Source: Rheinheimera salexigens (GTDB lineage: Bacteria; Pseudomonadota; Gammaproteobacteria; Enterobacterales; Alteromonadaceae). Taken from it: DNA of 64,000 nt. Made by a program: the position numbers and the translations under genes. The stretch covers positions 919,044-983,043 of the forward strand of contig NZ_MKEK01000001.1 of assembly GCF_001752395.1 (NCBI RefSeq), given 5' to 3'. The notes beneath the pieces were generated by a model that did not search any database, was not told the DNA's origin, and worked only from the letters and a program-made list of their open reading frames with translations. Below are positions 18,139-26,116 of the stretch, in pieces (the stretch's first letter is position 1; every line of letters begins with the position of its first letter).

Positions 18139-19530
18139 ATGAAAATCCTATTTTTTTCGTTAATAAGTTGTCTAACTTGCTCAGTATTAGCAGCAAACAA
18201 CGGTATTGACTCAGGTATAACGTTTAGTTCAGATGTGCCGTTATTACAATCTGAGCAGTTAGCACCGCAGTATTGGCAGCAGAAATTGGCCCAAGGTGAC
18301 CAAGTTATTCTAAGCCCTGCCGATATAGCGGCCCGAAATGCCGCCAGCTTTAAACGACAAGCCGAAATGCAACCGCTGGTAGAAATAAACCAAGCGTTAA
18401 GCGCCAAACAATTAACAGCCCGCATAAATCAGGTTAGTAGCATTACATCAGCCCAACGTTATTATGCCGATGGTAGTGCGGTGGATGCTAAAGCGTGGCA
18501 ACACTACCGACAATTACTGGCGCTAGATAGTGTAAAACCGAATAATCCAGTGCAATTTGCACTGGTAGTAAAACGCACTATGTTATTAGCGTTTCCTACT
18601 CATGACCGAGTATTTAAACAGCCGGATGATGTGGATTTAAATCGGTTTCAAGAAACGGGATTATTTCCAGCAGAGCCGGTGGCGGTATTACATCAAAGTC
18701 GGGATAAAGCGTGGTATTTAGTCCAAAGTTTTAATTACACTGGTTGGGTACAAGCCAGTGATATCGCTATTGGTCAGCGGCAGCAGGTATTAGACTATGC
18801 CGAACAAGAGCCATTTTTAGTGGTCACTGGCGCAAAAGTCCACACTGCTTATACCCCTAGCTTGCCGGCTATTTCTGAATTACAGCTGGATATGGGCGTG
18901 CGCATTCCGTTACTCAGCGCTAAAGACGTTGGCCACAATGTTAACGGTCAAAATCCTGCAGCTTCGCATATTGTCCAGTTACCTATTCGCCAAGCGGATG
19001 GTCGCTTAGATTTTACTCCAGCTTTAATCGCTCGCAGCCAAGATGTACATCAAGGTTATTTAGCCTTTACCGCTAATAATATTATTAGCCAAGCGTTTAA
19101 GTTTCTCGGTGAGCGTTATGGTTGGGGCCATGATTATAACGGCCGTGACTGCACCGGCTTTGTGGCCGAGGTTTATAGTAGCTTTGGCTATAAAATGCCG
19201 CGTAACTCCTCTCAGCAAGGTAAAGGTGAGTATGGCGTTAACGTCAGATTTAACCCCCTTAACGATATCGAAGCAAAAAAACAGCAATTAAGCCAAGCCC
19301 AAGTGGGTGACCTGCTGTATCTACCCGGTCATGTTGCAGTGTATTTAGGCACTAGTGACGGCCAAGATTTTATTATTCACGACGTGCATGGCTTAGCTTA
19401 CGACAAAACGGCAGCGGGCCATTACCAAGGTATTTTAAATGGTGTTTTTGTCACGCCGTTATTACCGCTTAAAGTATCGCACAGTCAAACCTATCTTGAT
19501 GTGATTTACTCTATTAAATCACTACGTTAA
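18139..19530 (+). CDS. Secreted SH3-NlpC/P60 (C40) peptidase, probable gamma-D-Glu-diaminoacyl endopeptidase
   Basis: A 463-residue exported protein. The signal peptide probably ends at VLA-A (19/20); a LISC motif at 8-11 is too early for a normal lipobox. The layout is an N-terminal stabilising segment, two bacterial SH3-like domains (about 150-310) and an NlpC/P60 domain (about 315-455). The catalytic residues are Cys338 (RDCTGFV), His398 (LPGHVAVYLG) and a polar residue near His414-His417. Family relatives such as Bacillus YkfC cut between D-Glu and the diamino acid of murein peptides and release L-Ala-D-Glu. The next gene, 11 nt downstream, encodes the epimerase for exactly that dipeptide, which is the best evidence for the function. 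Confidence 0.85.
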   Translation: MKILFFSLISCLTCSVLAANNGIDSGITFSSDVPLLQSEQLAPQYWQQKLAQGDQVILSPADIAARNAASFKRQAEMQPLVEINQALSAKQLTARINQVSSITSAQRYYADGSAVDAKAWQHYRQLLALDSVKPNNPVQFALVVKRTMLLAFPTHDRVFKQPDDVDLNRFQETGLFPAEPVAVLHQSRDKAWYLVQSFNYTGWVQASDIAIGQRQQVLDYAEQEPFLVVTGAKVHTAYTPSLPAISELQLDMGVRIPLLSAKDVGHNVNGQNPAASHIVQLPIRQADGRLDFTPALIARSQDVHQGYLAFTANNIISQAFKFLGERYGWGHDYNGRDCTGFVAEVYSSFGYKMPRNSSQQGKGEYGVNVRFNPLNDIEAKKQQLSQAQVGDLLYLPGHVAVYLGTSDGQDFIIHDVHGLAYDKTAAGHYQGILNGVFVTPLLPLKVSHSQTYLDVIYSIKSLR

Positions 19531-19541
19531 CAGAGGCTTAT

Positions 19542-20636
19542 ATGAAAATTACAGACATTCGACTGGGTATGTTGCGGGTGCCGCTAAAAACCCCTTTTAA
19601 AACCGCCTTACGTACTGTTAACTCCATTGAAGACATAGTGGTGATGGTTGAAACCGATACCGGCCATATTGGGTATGGTGAAGCGCCGGCCACGGCGGTG
19701 ATTACCGGCGATATTCATGGTTCTATTATTGAAGCTATTCGCACGGTGATTAAACCCAAATTAATTGGTCAAAACATTGCGGATCTCAATCATATTAATA
19801 AGCTGATCCAAGGCTGTATTATGAAAAACTACAGCGCTAAAGCTGCAGTAGAAATGGCCGTGTATGATTTATTTGCCCAGTCTTATAAAACACCGTTATA
19901 CAAAATACTCGGTGGTGGCGTGCCAAAAATTACCACCGACATTACTATTAGTGTCGATTATATCGATAAAATGGTTGCCGATTCGTTAAGTGCCATTGAT
20001 CGCGGCTTTGAAACCTTAAAAGTAAAAGTCGGTAAAGATATCGGCGTGGATATTGAGCGAGTAAAAGCTATTTATGCCGCGGTAGAAGGCAAAGCATTAA
20101 TTCGCTTAGATGCCAACCAAGGCTGGACGGCGAAAGAAGCGGTGTATGCCTTACATAAGTTAGAAAGTGCAGGTGTGCGCTTAGAGTTGATTGAGCAACC
20201 GGTTAAAGCGCATGACTTGGAAGGCTTAAAGTTTATTACCGAACGGGTGCACACTCCTGTGATGGCGGATGAGAGTAGCTTTGGCCCACGCGAAGTTATT
20301 GATTTAATAAAAATGCGTGCCGCCGACATTATCAACATTAAGCTAATGAAAACCGGCGGCATTGCCAACGCCATAAAAATTGCTGATATTTGTGCGTCTT
20401 ACGATATGCAATGCATGATTGGCTGTATGCTAGAAGCCAGTATTAGTGTGGCAGCGGCAGTGCATGTTGCGGTCGCTAAATCTGATGTGATTACCAAAAT
20501 AGACTTAGATGGCCCTTCGTTATGCTTATTTGATCCGGTAACCAGTAGCGTAAAGTTTAACGATGCCGATATTACTATCGAAGATGCGCCTGGTTTGGGT
20601 ATTACCGCTATCCAAGGGTTAGAAATGCTAGATTAA
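19542..20636 (+). CDS. L-Ala-D/L-Glu epimerase (enolase superfamily dipeptide epimerase)
   Basis: A 364-residue muconate-lactonizing-subgroup enolase. The catalytic K-x-K is K160-V-K162, the metal ligands are D190 (RLDANQGW), E218 (LIEQP) and D243 (MADES), and the opposite-face base is K267 (NIKLMKTGG). GCMLEASISVAAA near the C-terminus is typical of the dipeptide epimerases (YcjG/YkfB). It converts L-Ala-D-Glu from peptidoglycan into L-Ala-L-Glu, which ordinary dipeptidases can degrade. It has no signal peptide, so the dipeptide must be imported; no inner-membrane transporter is visible here. It forms an operon with the P60 gene. Confidence 0.9.
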   Translation: MKITDIRLGMLRVPLKTPFKTALRTVNSIEDIVVMVETDTGHIGYGEAPATAVITGDIHGSIIEAIRTVIKPKLIGQNIADLNHINKLIQGCIMKNYSAKAAVEMAVYDLFAQSYKTPLYKILGGGVPKITTDITISVDYIDKMVADSLSAIDRGFETLKVKVGKDIGVDIERVKAIYAAVEGKALIRLDANQGWTAKEAVYALHKLESAGVRLELIEQPVKAHDLEGLKFITERVHTPVMADESSFGPREVIDLIKMRAADIINIKLMKTGGIANAIKIADICASYDMQCMIGCMLEASISVAAAVHVAVAKSDVITKIDLDGPSLCLFDPVTSSVKFNDADITIEDAPGLGITAIQGLEMLD

Positions 20637-20663
20637 GCTAGCGTAATTAGGACACTAGTGCGG

Positions 20664-21461
20664 CTAGTTCGTCTGCTTTTGTTGCAACATTAAATATAAA
20701 ATATGGCACAGGTGCTGCTGTGCCATTTGCACTAATAAGGGATTGGTGAGCAAGGTGTCATCACTGCTTAACGAAAACAAAGCCACATCGGCTAAGTTAT
20801 TTAGTGCATTTGATTGATAGCTGGTTAAACTTAAGCAACGAATATTGCGTTGTTGCGCATGTTTGGCCAGCATTAATAAATCTTTATTTTGGCCTGACTC
20901 TGAAATTAAAAACACTAAGCTACTGTCAGGCAAGCTATTGACTAATTGCAGCGCGATGGACGGATCAGTATGCAATAACGCTTGTTTGCCCAGCTGTAAC
21001 AACCGGTACTGCATATCTTGGGCTACGATTGCTGACTTACCATAACCCGCCACAAACACACTGTTGGCATTTAACAACAGCGCATAAGCATCTTGTAGCG
21101 TTTTCTGATCGTTAATTTCTAACATAGCCCGTAAGTGGGTGATTAAACTAAATTGAAAGTTTTCAACCAGTACCGTTAAATCATCGGCCATGGCTTCTGA
21201 AGTTGTATGATCGTTTCGGCTTAACGTAGAAGCAGTTATAACAGCTTCATTAACGGCCAGCTTTAAATCCGGATAGCCTTTAAAACCTAATCTTTGGCAA
21301 AACTTCACCACACTTGACTGACTGGTGCCTACTGCATCCGCTAATTGTTGCGATGAATAGTCTCGAAGCAAGTTAGCGTTTTCTAAAATAAAGTCAGCTA
21401 GTTTGCGTTCAATAACTGACATTTGCTCTAACATGCCACGGATTTTCAGTAAGGCCACCAT
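20664..21461 (-). CDS. MurR/RpiR family transcriptional regulator
   Basis: A 265-residue regulator. Residues 1-77 form the RpiR helix-turn-helix (SSQQLADAVGTSQSSVVKFCQRLGFKGYPDLK) and about 125-255 the SIS sugar-phosphate-binding domain (VFVAGYGKSAIVAQDMQYRLLQLG, SLVFLISESGQNKDLL). Family members respond to phosphosugars; MurR responds to MurNAc-6-phosphate. It lies convergent with the epimerase gene (27 nt) and 13 nt downstream of the YkuD-fold gene, so it is probably cotranscribed with it. Its target is inferred to be the surrounding locus through the shared GGAAT-N5-ATTCC repeat. Confidence 0.88.
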   Translation of the reverse strand: MVALLKIRGMLEQMSVIERKLADFILENANLLRDYSSQQLADAVGTSQSSVVKFCQRLGFKGYPDLKLAVNEAVITASTLSRNDHTTSEAMADDLTVLVENFQFSLITHLRAMLEINDQKTLQDAYALLLNANSVFVAGYGKSAIVAQDMQYRLLQLGKQALLHTDPSIALQLVNSLPDSSLVFLISESGQNKDLLMLAKHAQQRNIRCLSLTSYQSNALNNLADVALFSLSSDDTLLTNPLLVQMAQQHLCHILYLMLQQKQTN

Positions 21462-21474
21462 TGCCGCTTCCTTA

Positions 21475-22251
21475 TTATTGTTTTATGCGTAGAAGTCTTG
21501 CTTTAGGCAGTAAAGGCAGCTGCCATGCAACTTGTAAGCGTTGGTACTCGGCAACCGGCAATAACACCATTAATGGTTGTTTATTTGGATCTAACCAGCT
21601 AACGAGCGTCTCCAGTTGCTGCTCTGGCATGGCAGTGCAACCCGCCGTTGGCGAAGAGTTTGAGCGCCATAAATGCAGAAAAATACAACTGCCTTTACCC
21701 GCGACATTATTTGGGTTGTGCGCAACCACCACGCCAAGCTTATATAAAAAATCGTTATTATTATGAATATCTCGGCGCATTGGCTCAGTTGAGCCTACTG
21801 CTGCGGCCGCACCGGTCTGGTTAGTATCAATAATTTGGTTATACCAACTAGAATCGGCCACATCTACGCAGTAATGGCCGGTTTGCATCTGCTGATAGGG
21901 AAAGCTGAAGTCACGTGTGGCATAACCAAATGCGGAGGTTAAGGCAAATATGCCCGCTGGCGCTCTGCCATCACCTTCTACTTTTTGTTGGCCTTTTTGT
22001 TCGGGGTGTAAGCCTAAGCCCCAAGCGCTGCCACTTTTACCCAAGGTAACCGCTGTGCTAAGTCCTGTTGCTTGCCACTGGTCTTGTTGTTTTTCATAGC
22101 TAACTAAGGTGCCAGTAGTGGCATCCCAGTTATCACTTATTACTAGCACTAACTGCTGGCTGTCATGGTTTATTGTTGCTTGAACCAAAAAGCTAGTACT
22201 GACTAATGCGGCTAATAGGCTACATAAGGCTAGAGTTGAAAAAAGTCGCAT
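21475..22251 (-). CDS. Exported L,D-transpeptidase-fold (YkuD-like) protein
   Basis: A 258-residue protein with a Sec signal peptide (LVQA near residue 25) and a YkuD-type catalytic site: His193 (FLHLW) and Cys205 in SPTAGCTAM. RAPAGIFAL near residues 95-105 matches the conserved GRTPxGxF strand. The spacing H-x11-C and the lack of the classic SHGC loop place it in the divergent branch (YbiS-unrelated, YafK/DpaA-like), so the reaction could be cross-linking, hydrolysis or amidation in the murein stem. It leads an operon with the RpiR gene. Its presence strengthens the peptidoglycan theme of the locus. Confidence 0.8.
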   Translation of the reverse strand: MRLFSTLALCSLLAALVSTSFLVQATINHDSQQLVLVISDNWDATTGTLVSYEKQQDQWQATGLSTAVTLGKSGSAWGLGLHPEQKGQQKVEGDGRAPAGIFALTSAFGYATRDFSFPYQQMQTGHYCVDVADSSWYNQIIDTNQTGAAAAVGSTEPMRRDIHNNNDFLYKLGVVVAHNPNNVAGKGSCIFLHLWRSNSSPTAGCTAMPEQQLETLVSWLDPNKQPLMVLLPVAEYQRLQVAWQLPLLPKARLLRIKQ

Positions 22252-22332
22252 ACTTACTCCATTGATACTTTTAGTTATAGAGATAACGTGTTTAGCTTAC
22301 GCCGAATTTGTTATTAACAGTTTAAGTAAGTA

Positions 22333-22350
22333 TTGAATAATTTATTCCAA
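22333..22350. promoter_or_regulatory. Candidate RpiR/MurR operator, copy 2
   Basis: TTGAATAATTTATTCCAA is a near-palindrome. Read on the - strand it is TTGGAATAAATTATTCAA, i.e. GGAAT-N5-ATTCA, one base from the perfect repeat at 18054-18068 with the same spacing. It lies about 80 bp upstream of the YkuD-RpiR operon start. Confidence 0.45.
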
Positions 22351-22523
22351 GTTGGCAAGGCTTGTTTAAAAACTCAGCAAAAAAGGCACAAGCAGCGGCC
22401 TGTCTGCGCTAGCAATAACCCTAGCGCGATGATAACCCCACATTTTCCCACCTAATTGTTAAAATTTGTTGTAACGCTTATTTTTACTGGCTTAGCTAAC
22501 CGTTAATCGATTCAGTTTTTACC

Positions 22524-22553
22524 TTGACATTGGACAAAGCTGCACCCTAAACT
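22524..22553 (+). promoter_or_regulatory. mraZ (dcw cluster) promoter
   Basis: A perfect TTGACA (22524-22529), an 18-nt spacer and TAAACT (22548-22553). The predicted start near 22560 gives a leader of about 100 nt before mraZ and places the GTGG repeats immediately downstream. Confidence 0.65.
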
Positions 22554-22561
22554 GTATCTTC

Positions 22562-22587
22562 GTGGGGAATTGTGGATAATAGTGGAT
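22562..22587 (+). promoter_or_regulatory. MraZ operator: three GTGG repeats spaced 10 bp
   Basis: GTGGGG, GTGGAT and GTGGAT begin at 22562, 22572 and 22582, exactly one helical turn apart. MraZ represses its own operon by binding direct TGGG-type repeats near the promoter, and this array fits that description just after the predicted transcription start. Confidence 0.75.
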
Positions 22588-22660
22588 CGAAAAGCGGTTC
22601 AATTACAAAAAGCCCCTAGTAATTACAGTAAGTTTCAGATTAAAGGATGCAGGTAACTTA

Positions 22661-23125
22661 ATGTTTCGTGGCTCATTTACATTGACATTGGATGTGAAAG
22701 GACGGTTAGCGCTACCCGCACGCTACCGTGATACCTTGCTGTCTGATTGTCAGGGTCATTTAATCTGCACCATCGATATTCATGATAACTGTTTATTACT
22801 TTACCCGTTACCAGAATGGGAAATTATTGAAGATAAATTAAATAAGCTGTCCAACATGGACCCTCAGGCACGTCGTTTACAGCGTTTGCTGTTAGGCCAC
22901 GCCACGGACTGTGAAATGGATAAAAATGGCCGAATTTTAGTGCCAGCTTTACTACGCAATCATGCCAAGCTAAATAAAAACATTCGTTTAGTTGGCCAAC
23001 TTAATAAATTTGAAATCTGGGACGAAACTGCTTGGCTAGCGCGTGCAGCAGAAGATATTGCATTAGAACAAGCGCAAGCCGGTGACGTTGAGTTATCAGA
23101 ACGATTACAGGACTTTTCACTGTAG
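22661..23125 (+). CDS. mraZ: Transcriptional regulator MraZ
   Basis: A 154-residue protein with two SpoVT/AbrB-like halves; each carries the DxxGRxxxP signature ([13 protein letters not shown] at 9-21 and [13 protein letters not shown] near 86-98). It forms a ring-shaped oligomer that binds repeated TGGG boxes and represses the dcw operon. Typical length is 152. The start follows AAAGGATGCAGGT. Its stop codon at 23125 is immediately followed by the rsmH start codon, and the operator in its own leader indicates autoregulation. Confidence 0.97.
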   Translation: MFRGSFTLTLDVKGRLALPARYRDTLLSDCQGHLICTIDIHDNCLLLYPLPEWEIIEDKLNKLSNMDPQARRLQRLLLGHATDCEMDKNGRILVPALLRNHAKLNKNIRLVGQLNKFEIWDETAWLARAAEDIALEQAQAGDVELSERLQDFSL

Positions 23126-24070
23126 ATGACTACTTCAGCCCATATCTCTGTGTTACTAGAAGAAGCACTGCAAGGCTTGGCCATCAAGCCTGACGGTTGC
23201 TATCTTGACGGCACCTTTGGCCGTGGCGGACATAGTCGGGCCATTTTAGCGCAATTAGGGCCTCAAGGGCGCTTATTCGCCATAGATCGAGATCCTGCAG
23301 CCATTGCCACTGCGGCCGCTTTTAGTGCCGATACTCGCTTTCATATTACTCACAGCGCCTTTTCAGCTTTAGCGGAAATAGCCGAGAAACAAAATATTGT
23401 CGGTCAAGTCGATGGTATCTTACTTGACTTAGGCGTCTCGTCGCCGCAACTTGATGATGCAGACCGTGGTTTTAGCTTTATGCGTGATGGGCCATTAGAT
23501 ATGCGCATGGACCCAACCAGTGGCATTAGTGCCGCGGCATGGATAGCCCACGCCGACGTGGAAGACATTAGCTTTGTACTAAGAGAATATGGCGAAGAAA
23601 AATTTGCTTGGCGTATCGCCCAAGCTATCGTGGCTGCTCGCGTGGCAACGCCTTTTACCCGCACCTCTGAATTAGCCAAGCTTATTAGTGACAGCGTGCC
23701 TAAAAGTAATAAAGAAAAAAAGCATCCTGCAACGCGTAGCTTTCAAGCTATCCGTATTTATATCAATAGCGAATTAGACCAAATTAACCAAGCACTACTT
23801 GCTGCACTTAAAGTGTTAAAGCCGGGTGGCCGCTTAGTGGTTATTAGCTTTCACTCGCTAGAAGATCGCTTAGTTAAGCAGTTTATGCGCCGCTACGCTA
23901 AAGGTGAGCCTATTCCGCGCGGTATTCCATTAACCGAAGCGCAAATGCAAAAACGTACCGAGTTAAGTTTAGTCGGCAAAGCCATTAAAGCGTCGGATAC
24001 AGAGTTAAGTGTTAATCCTAGAGCGCGCAGCGCAGTGCTTCGTATAGCGCAAAGGCAGGCACATGAGTAG
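23126..24070 (+). CDS. rsmH: 16S rRNA (cytosine1402-N4)-methyltransferase RsmH
   Basis: A 314-residue SAM-dependent enzyme that N4-methylates C1402 of 16S rRNA, the same nucleotide 2'-O-methylated by RsmI, which is also encoded here. Motifs: [13 protein letters not shown] at 5-17, [15 protein letters not shown] near 28-42 (SAM site), [23 protein letters not shown] near 98-120 and [14 protein letters not shown] near 250. The start abuts the mraZ stop and the end overlaps ftsL by 8 nt, so translation is coupled. Confidence 0.97.
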   Translation: MTTSAHISVLLEEALQGLAIKPDGCYLDGTFGRGGHSRAILAQLGPQGRLFAIDRDPAAIATAAAFSADTRFHITHSAFSALAEIAEKQNIVGQVDGILLDLGVSSPQLDDADRGFSFMRDGPLDMRMDPTSGISAAAWIAHADVEDISFVLREYGEEKFAWRIAQAIVAARVATPFTRTSELAKLISDSVPKSNKEKKHPATRSFQAIRIYINSELDQINQALLAALKVLKPGGRLVVISFHSLEDRLVKQFMRRYAKGEPIPRGIPLTEAQMQKRTELSLVGKAIKASDTELSVNPRARSAVLRIAQRQAHE

Positions 24071-24371
24071 CATTAGCTTACCACGCATTATTGGCCAACA
24101 ATTATGGCAGCAAAAAGTTGCCATGGTGTTGTTGGTCGCGTGTATTGTTAGTGCACTGGCTATAGTCCATTTTGCCCATTTAAATCGGCAGTTAATTACC
24201 GCCCAAGATAAAATGTATCAGCAACGTGATCAGCTGGACATTGAATGGCGTAACTTGCTGCTAGAGCAGCGATCGTTGTCTGAGCACAGTCGAGTAGAAG
24301 ATATAGCGCGGCATCGGCTCAATATGATCCGGCCTAGTGGCGCTCAAGACATAACGGTGACGATGCCATGA
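24063..24371 (+). CDS. ftsL: Cell division protein FtsL
   Basis: A 102-residue bitopic protein with a short cytoplasmic N-terminus, one membrane helix (about 20-42, [20 protein letters not shown]) and a periplasmic coiled coil (about 45-85) ending in [14 protein letters not shown], the conserved FtsL C-terminal motif. It forms the FtsQ-FtsB-FtsL complex that activates FtsWI. It overlaps rsmH by 8 nt and ftsI by 4 nt (ATGA). Confidence 0.94.
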   Translation: MSSISLPRIIGQQLWQQKVAMVLLVACIVSALAIVHFAHLNRQLITAQDKMYQQRDQLDIEWRNLLLEQRSLSEHSRVEDIARHRLNMIRPSGAQDITVTMP

Positions 24372-26116
24372 GCCGAAGCAAAAAAACACCCCAGGCCAAA
24401 GCCAGAACCTCACCGTCAGTACTAAGCTGGCGTTTTGCGTTAGTAATGGTGCTGTTAACTTCAGTGTTTTTTGCCTTAGTAGCGCGGGCAGCTTGGTTGC
24501 AAGTGATTGAACCGGACATGCTTATTAGCCAAGGTGATATGCGCAGTTTACGCATTGAATCTGACAGTGTGATGCGCGGCATGATAATCGACCGTAATGG
24601 CGAAGAATTAGCGGTCAGTGTACCGGTTGAAGCCATTTGGGCCGATCCAAAAATTGTGATTGAAAAAAATTCGGCTGCTGATGAACGTCGCTGGCATGCC
24701 CTTGCAGAAATATTACAACTGACCCCAGCTGAGTTATTAAATAAAATTGGCAGTAACACTCAGCGACGTTTTGTCTATTTGCAACGTCAAGTTAATCCTG
24801 CGGTAGCCGGCTATGTGCGGCAATTAAAAGTGCCTGGGATTTATTTTCGTGAAGAGTCGCGTCGTTATTACCCTGCTGGTGAAGTTACCGGGCAGTTAAT
24901 AGGTTTTACTAACGTTGATGACGTTGGCGTTGAAGGTATCGAAAAGCGCTTTAATGATTATTTAACCGGCACTGAAGGGCGCAAGGTTATTCGCAAAGAT
25001 GCCAAAGGCCGCGAAATCGAAGTGATTACCCGCGAGCGAGCGGAGAAAGCCAATAATTTACAACTCAGTATTGATCAGCGTATTCAATCAGTGACCTATC
25101 GCGAATTAAAATCAGCCGTGCTGTCTTATGGTGCCACTTCGGGTTCAGCCATGGTGGTCGATGTGCAAACCGGCGAAGTGCTGGCCATGGTTAATAGCCC
25201 GTCGTTTAACCCGAATAATAGACGCAATGTCCCCGCATATTTATTTCGTAATCGTGCCATTACCGACACCTTTGAGCCGGGTTCGACTATGAAGCCTTTA
25301 GCGGTGCTAAGCGCGTTAGAATTTGGCGCCACTAGTTTAAGCTCGGTGGTAGAAACTAGCCCCGGCTATATGCGGGTTGGTGGTAGCTGGGTGCGTGACG
25401 GCGTTAATAATAAAACCTTAGACTTAACCGGCATCATCCGACGCTCCAGTAACGTTGGCGTAAGTAAATTAGTGTTATCCATGCCAGTCGAGCACGTGCT
25501 TAGTGTCTACGCCAATATGGGCTTAGGCATTGATACTGGCTTGGGCTTAAATGGCGAAAGCAGTGGCATGTTAAGCCATCGCAGTCGTTGGTCTGACTTT
25601 GAACGCGCTACATTATCTTTTGGCTATGGCTTATCGGTAACCGCCGCCCAGTTAGTAAAAACATACGCCACTATGGCGAATGGTGGCGTAAGCCGTCCTT
25701 TAAGTATTTTAAAAACCAGCGAAATTCATCCTGGCGAGCAGGTGCTTAGCCGGCAAAATGCGTTAGCCATGTTGGAAATGATGGAAGCCAACGTATTACC
25801 AGGTGGCACGGCAACGCGTGCTCAAGTTCGCGGTTATCGCGTCGGTGGCAAAACAGGTACGGCACGTAAAGCCATTGCCGGTGGTTATGGTGAAGATTAT
25901 GTGGCGTCGTTTGCTGGTGTTGGACCTATCTCCAAGCCACGTTTAGCCTGCGTAGTGGTGATAAATGAGCCAGCGGGTGATTTTTATCATGGTGGTGAAA
26001 TTGCTGCACCGGTATTTGCTAAAATTATGGGCGCATCGATGCAGTTATTAAATTTAGCGCCAGATGCCAGCGAACAGGCACAGATTTCAATTGCTGGAGG
26101 TGCCAATGCTGGTTAA
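24368..26116 (+). CDS. ftsI: Septal peptidoglycan transpeptidase FtsI (PBP3)
   Basis: A 582-residue class B penicillin-binding protein. One N-terminal membrane helix (about 20-45) anchors a pedestal domain and the transpeptidase domain. Catalytic motifs are present: S306-T-M-K309 (FEPGSTMKPL), the SSN triad in RRSSNVGVSKL, and KTGTARKA near residue 495. It cross-links septal murein as a pair with FtsW. The start overlaps ftsL by 4 nt. The stop at 26114-26116 lies inside the beginning of murE. Confidence 0.97.
   Translation: MSRSKKTPQAKARTSPSVLSWRFALVMVLLTSVFFALVARAAWLQVIEPDMLISQGDMRSLRIESDSVMRGMIIDRNGEELAVSVPVEAIWADPKIVIEKNSAADERRWHALAEILQLTPAELLNKIGSNTQRRFVYLQRQVNPAVAGYVRQLKVPGIYFREESRRYYPAGEVTGQLIGFTNVDDVGVEGIEKRFNDYLTGTEGRKVIRKDAKGREIEVITRERAEKANNLQLSIDQRIQSVTYRELKSAVLSYGATSGSAMVVDVQTGEVLAMVNSPSFNPNNRRNVPAYLFRNRAITDTFEPGSTMKPLAVLSALEFGATSLSSVVETSPGYMRVGGSWVRDGVNNKTLDLTGIIRRSSNVGVSKLVLSMPVEHVLSVYANMGLGIDTGLGLNGESSGMLSHRSRWSDFERATLSFGYGLSVTAAQLVKTYATMANGGVSRPLSILKTSEIHPGEQVLSRQNALAMLEMMEANVLPGGTATRAQVRGYRVGGKTGTARKAIAGGYGEDYVASFAGVGPISKPRLACVVVINEPAGDFYHGGEIAAPVFAKIMGASMQLLNLAPDASEQAQISIAGGANAG

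Larger units (their letters stand above)
22252..22660. other. Divergent control region between the YkuD-RpiR operon and the dcw cluster
   Basis: 409 bp without a gene. It holds the candidate RpiR operator (22333-22350) on the left and the mraZ promoter with its operator (22524-22587) on the right. Between them is AT-rich sequence with a short GC palindrome-like stretch near 22418-22435 (GCGCTAGC...CTAGCGCG). No RNA gene was recognised. Confidence 0.5.
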
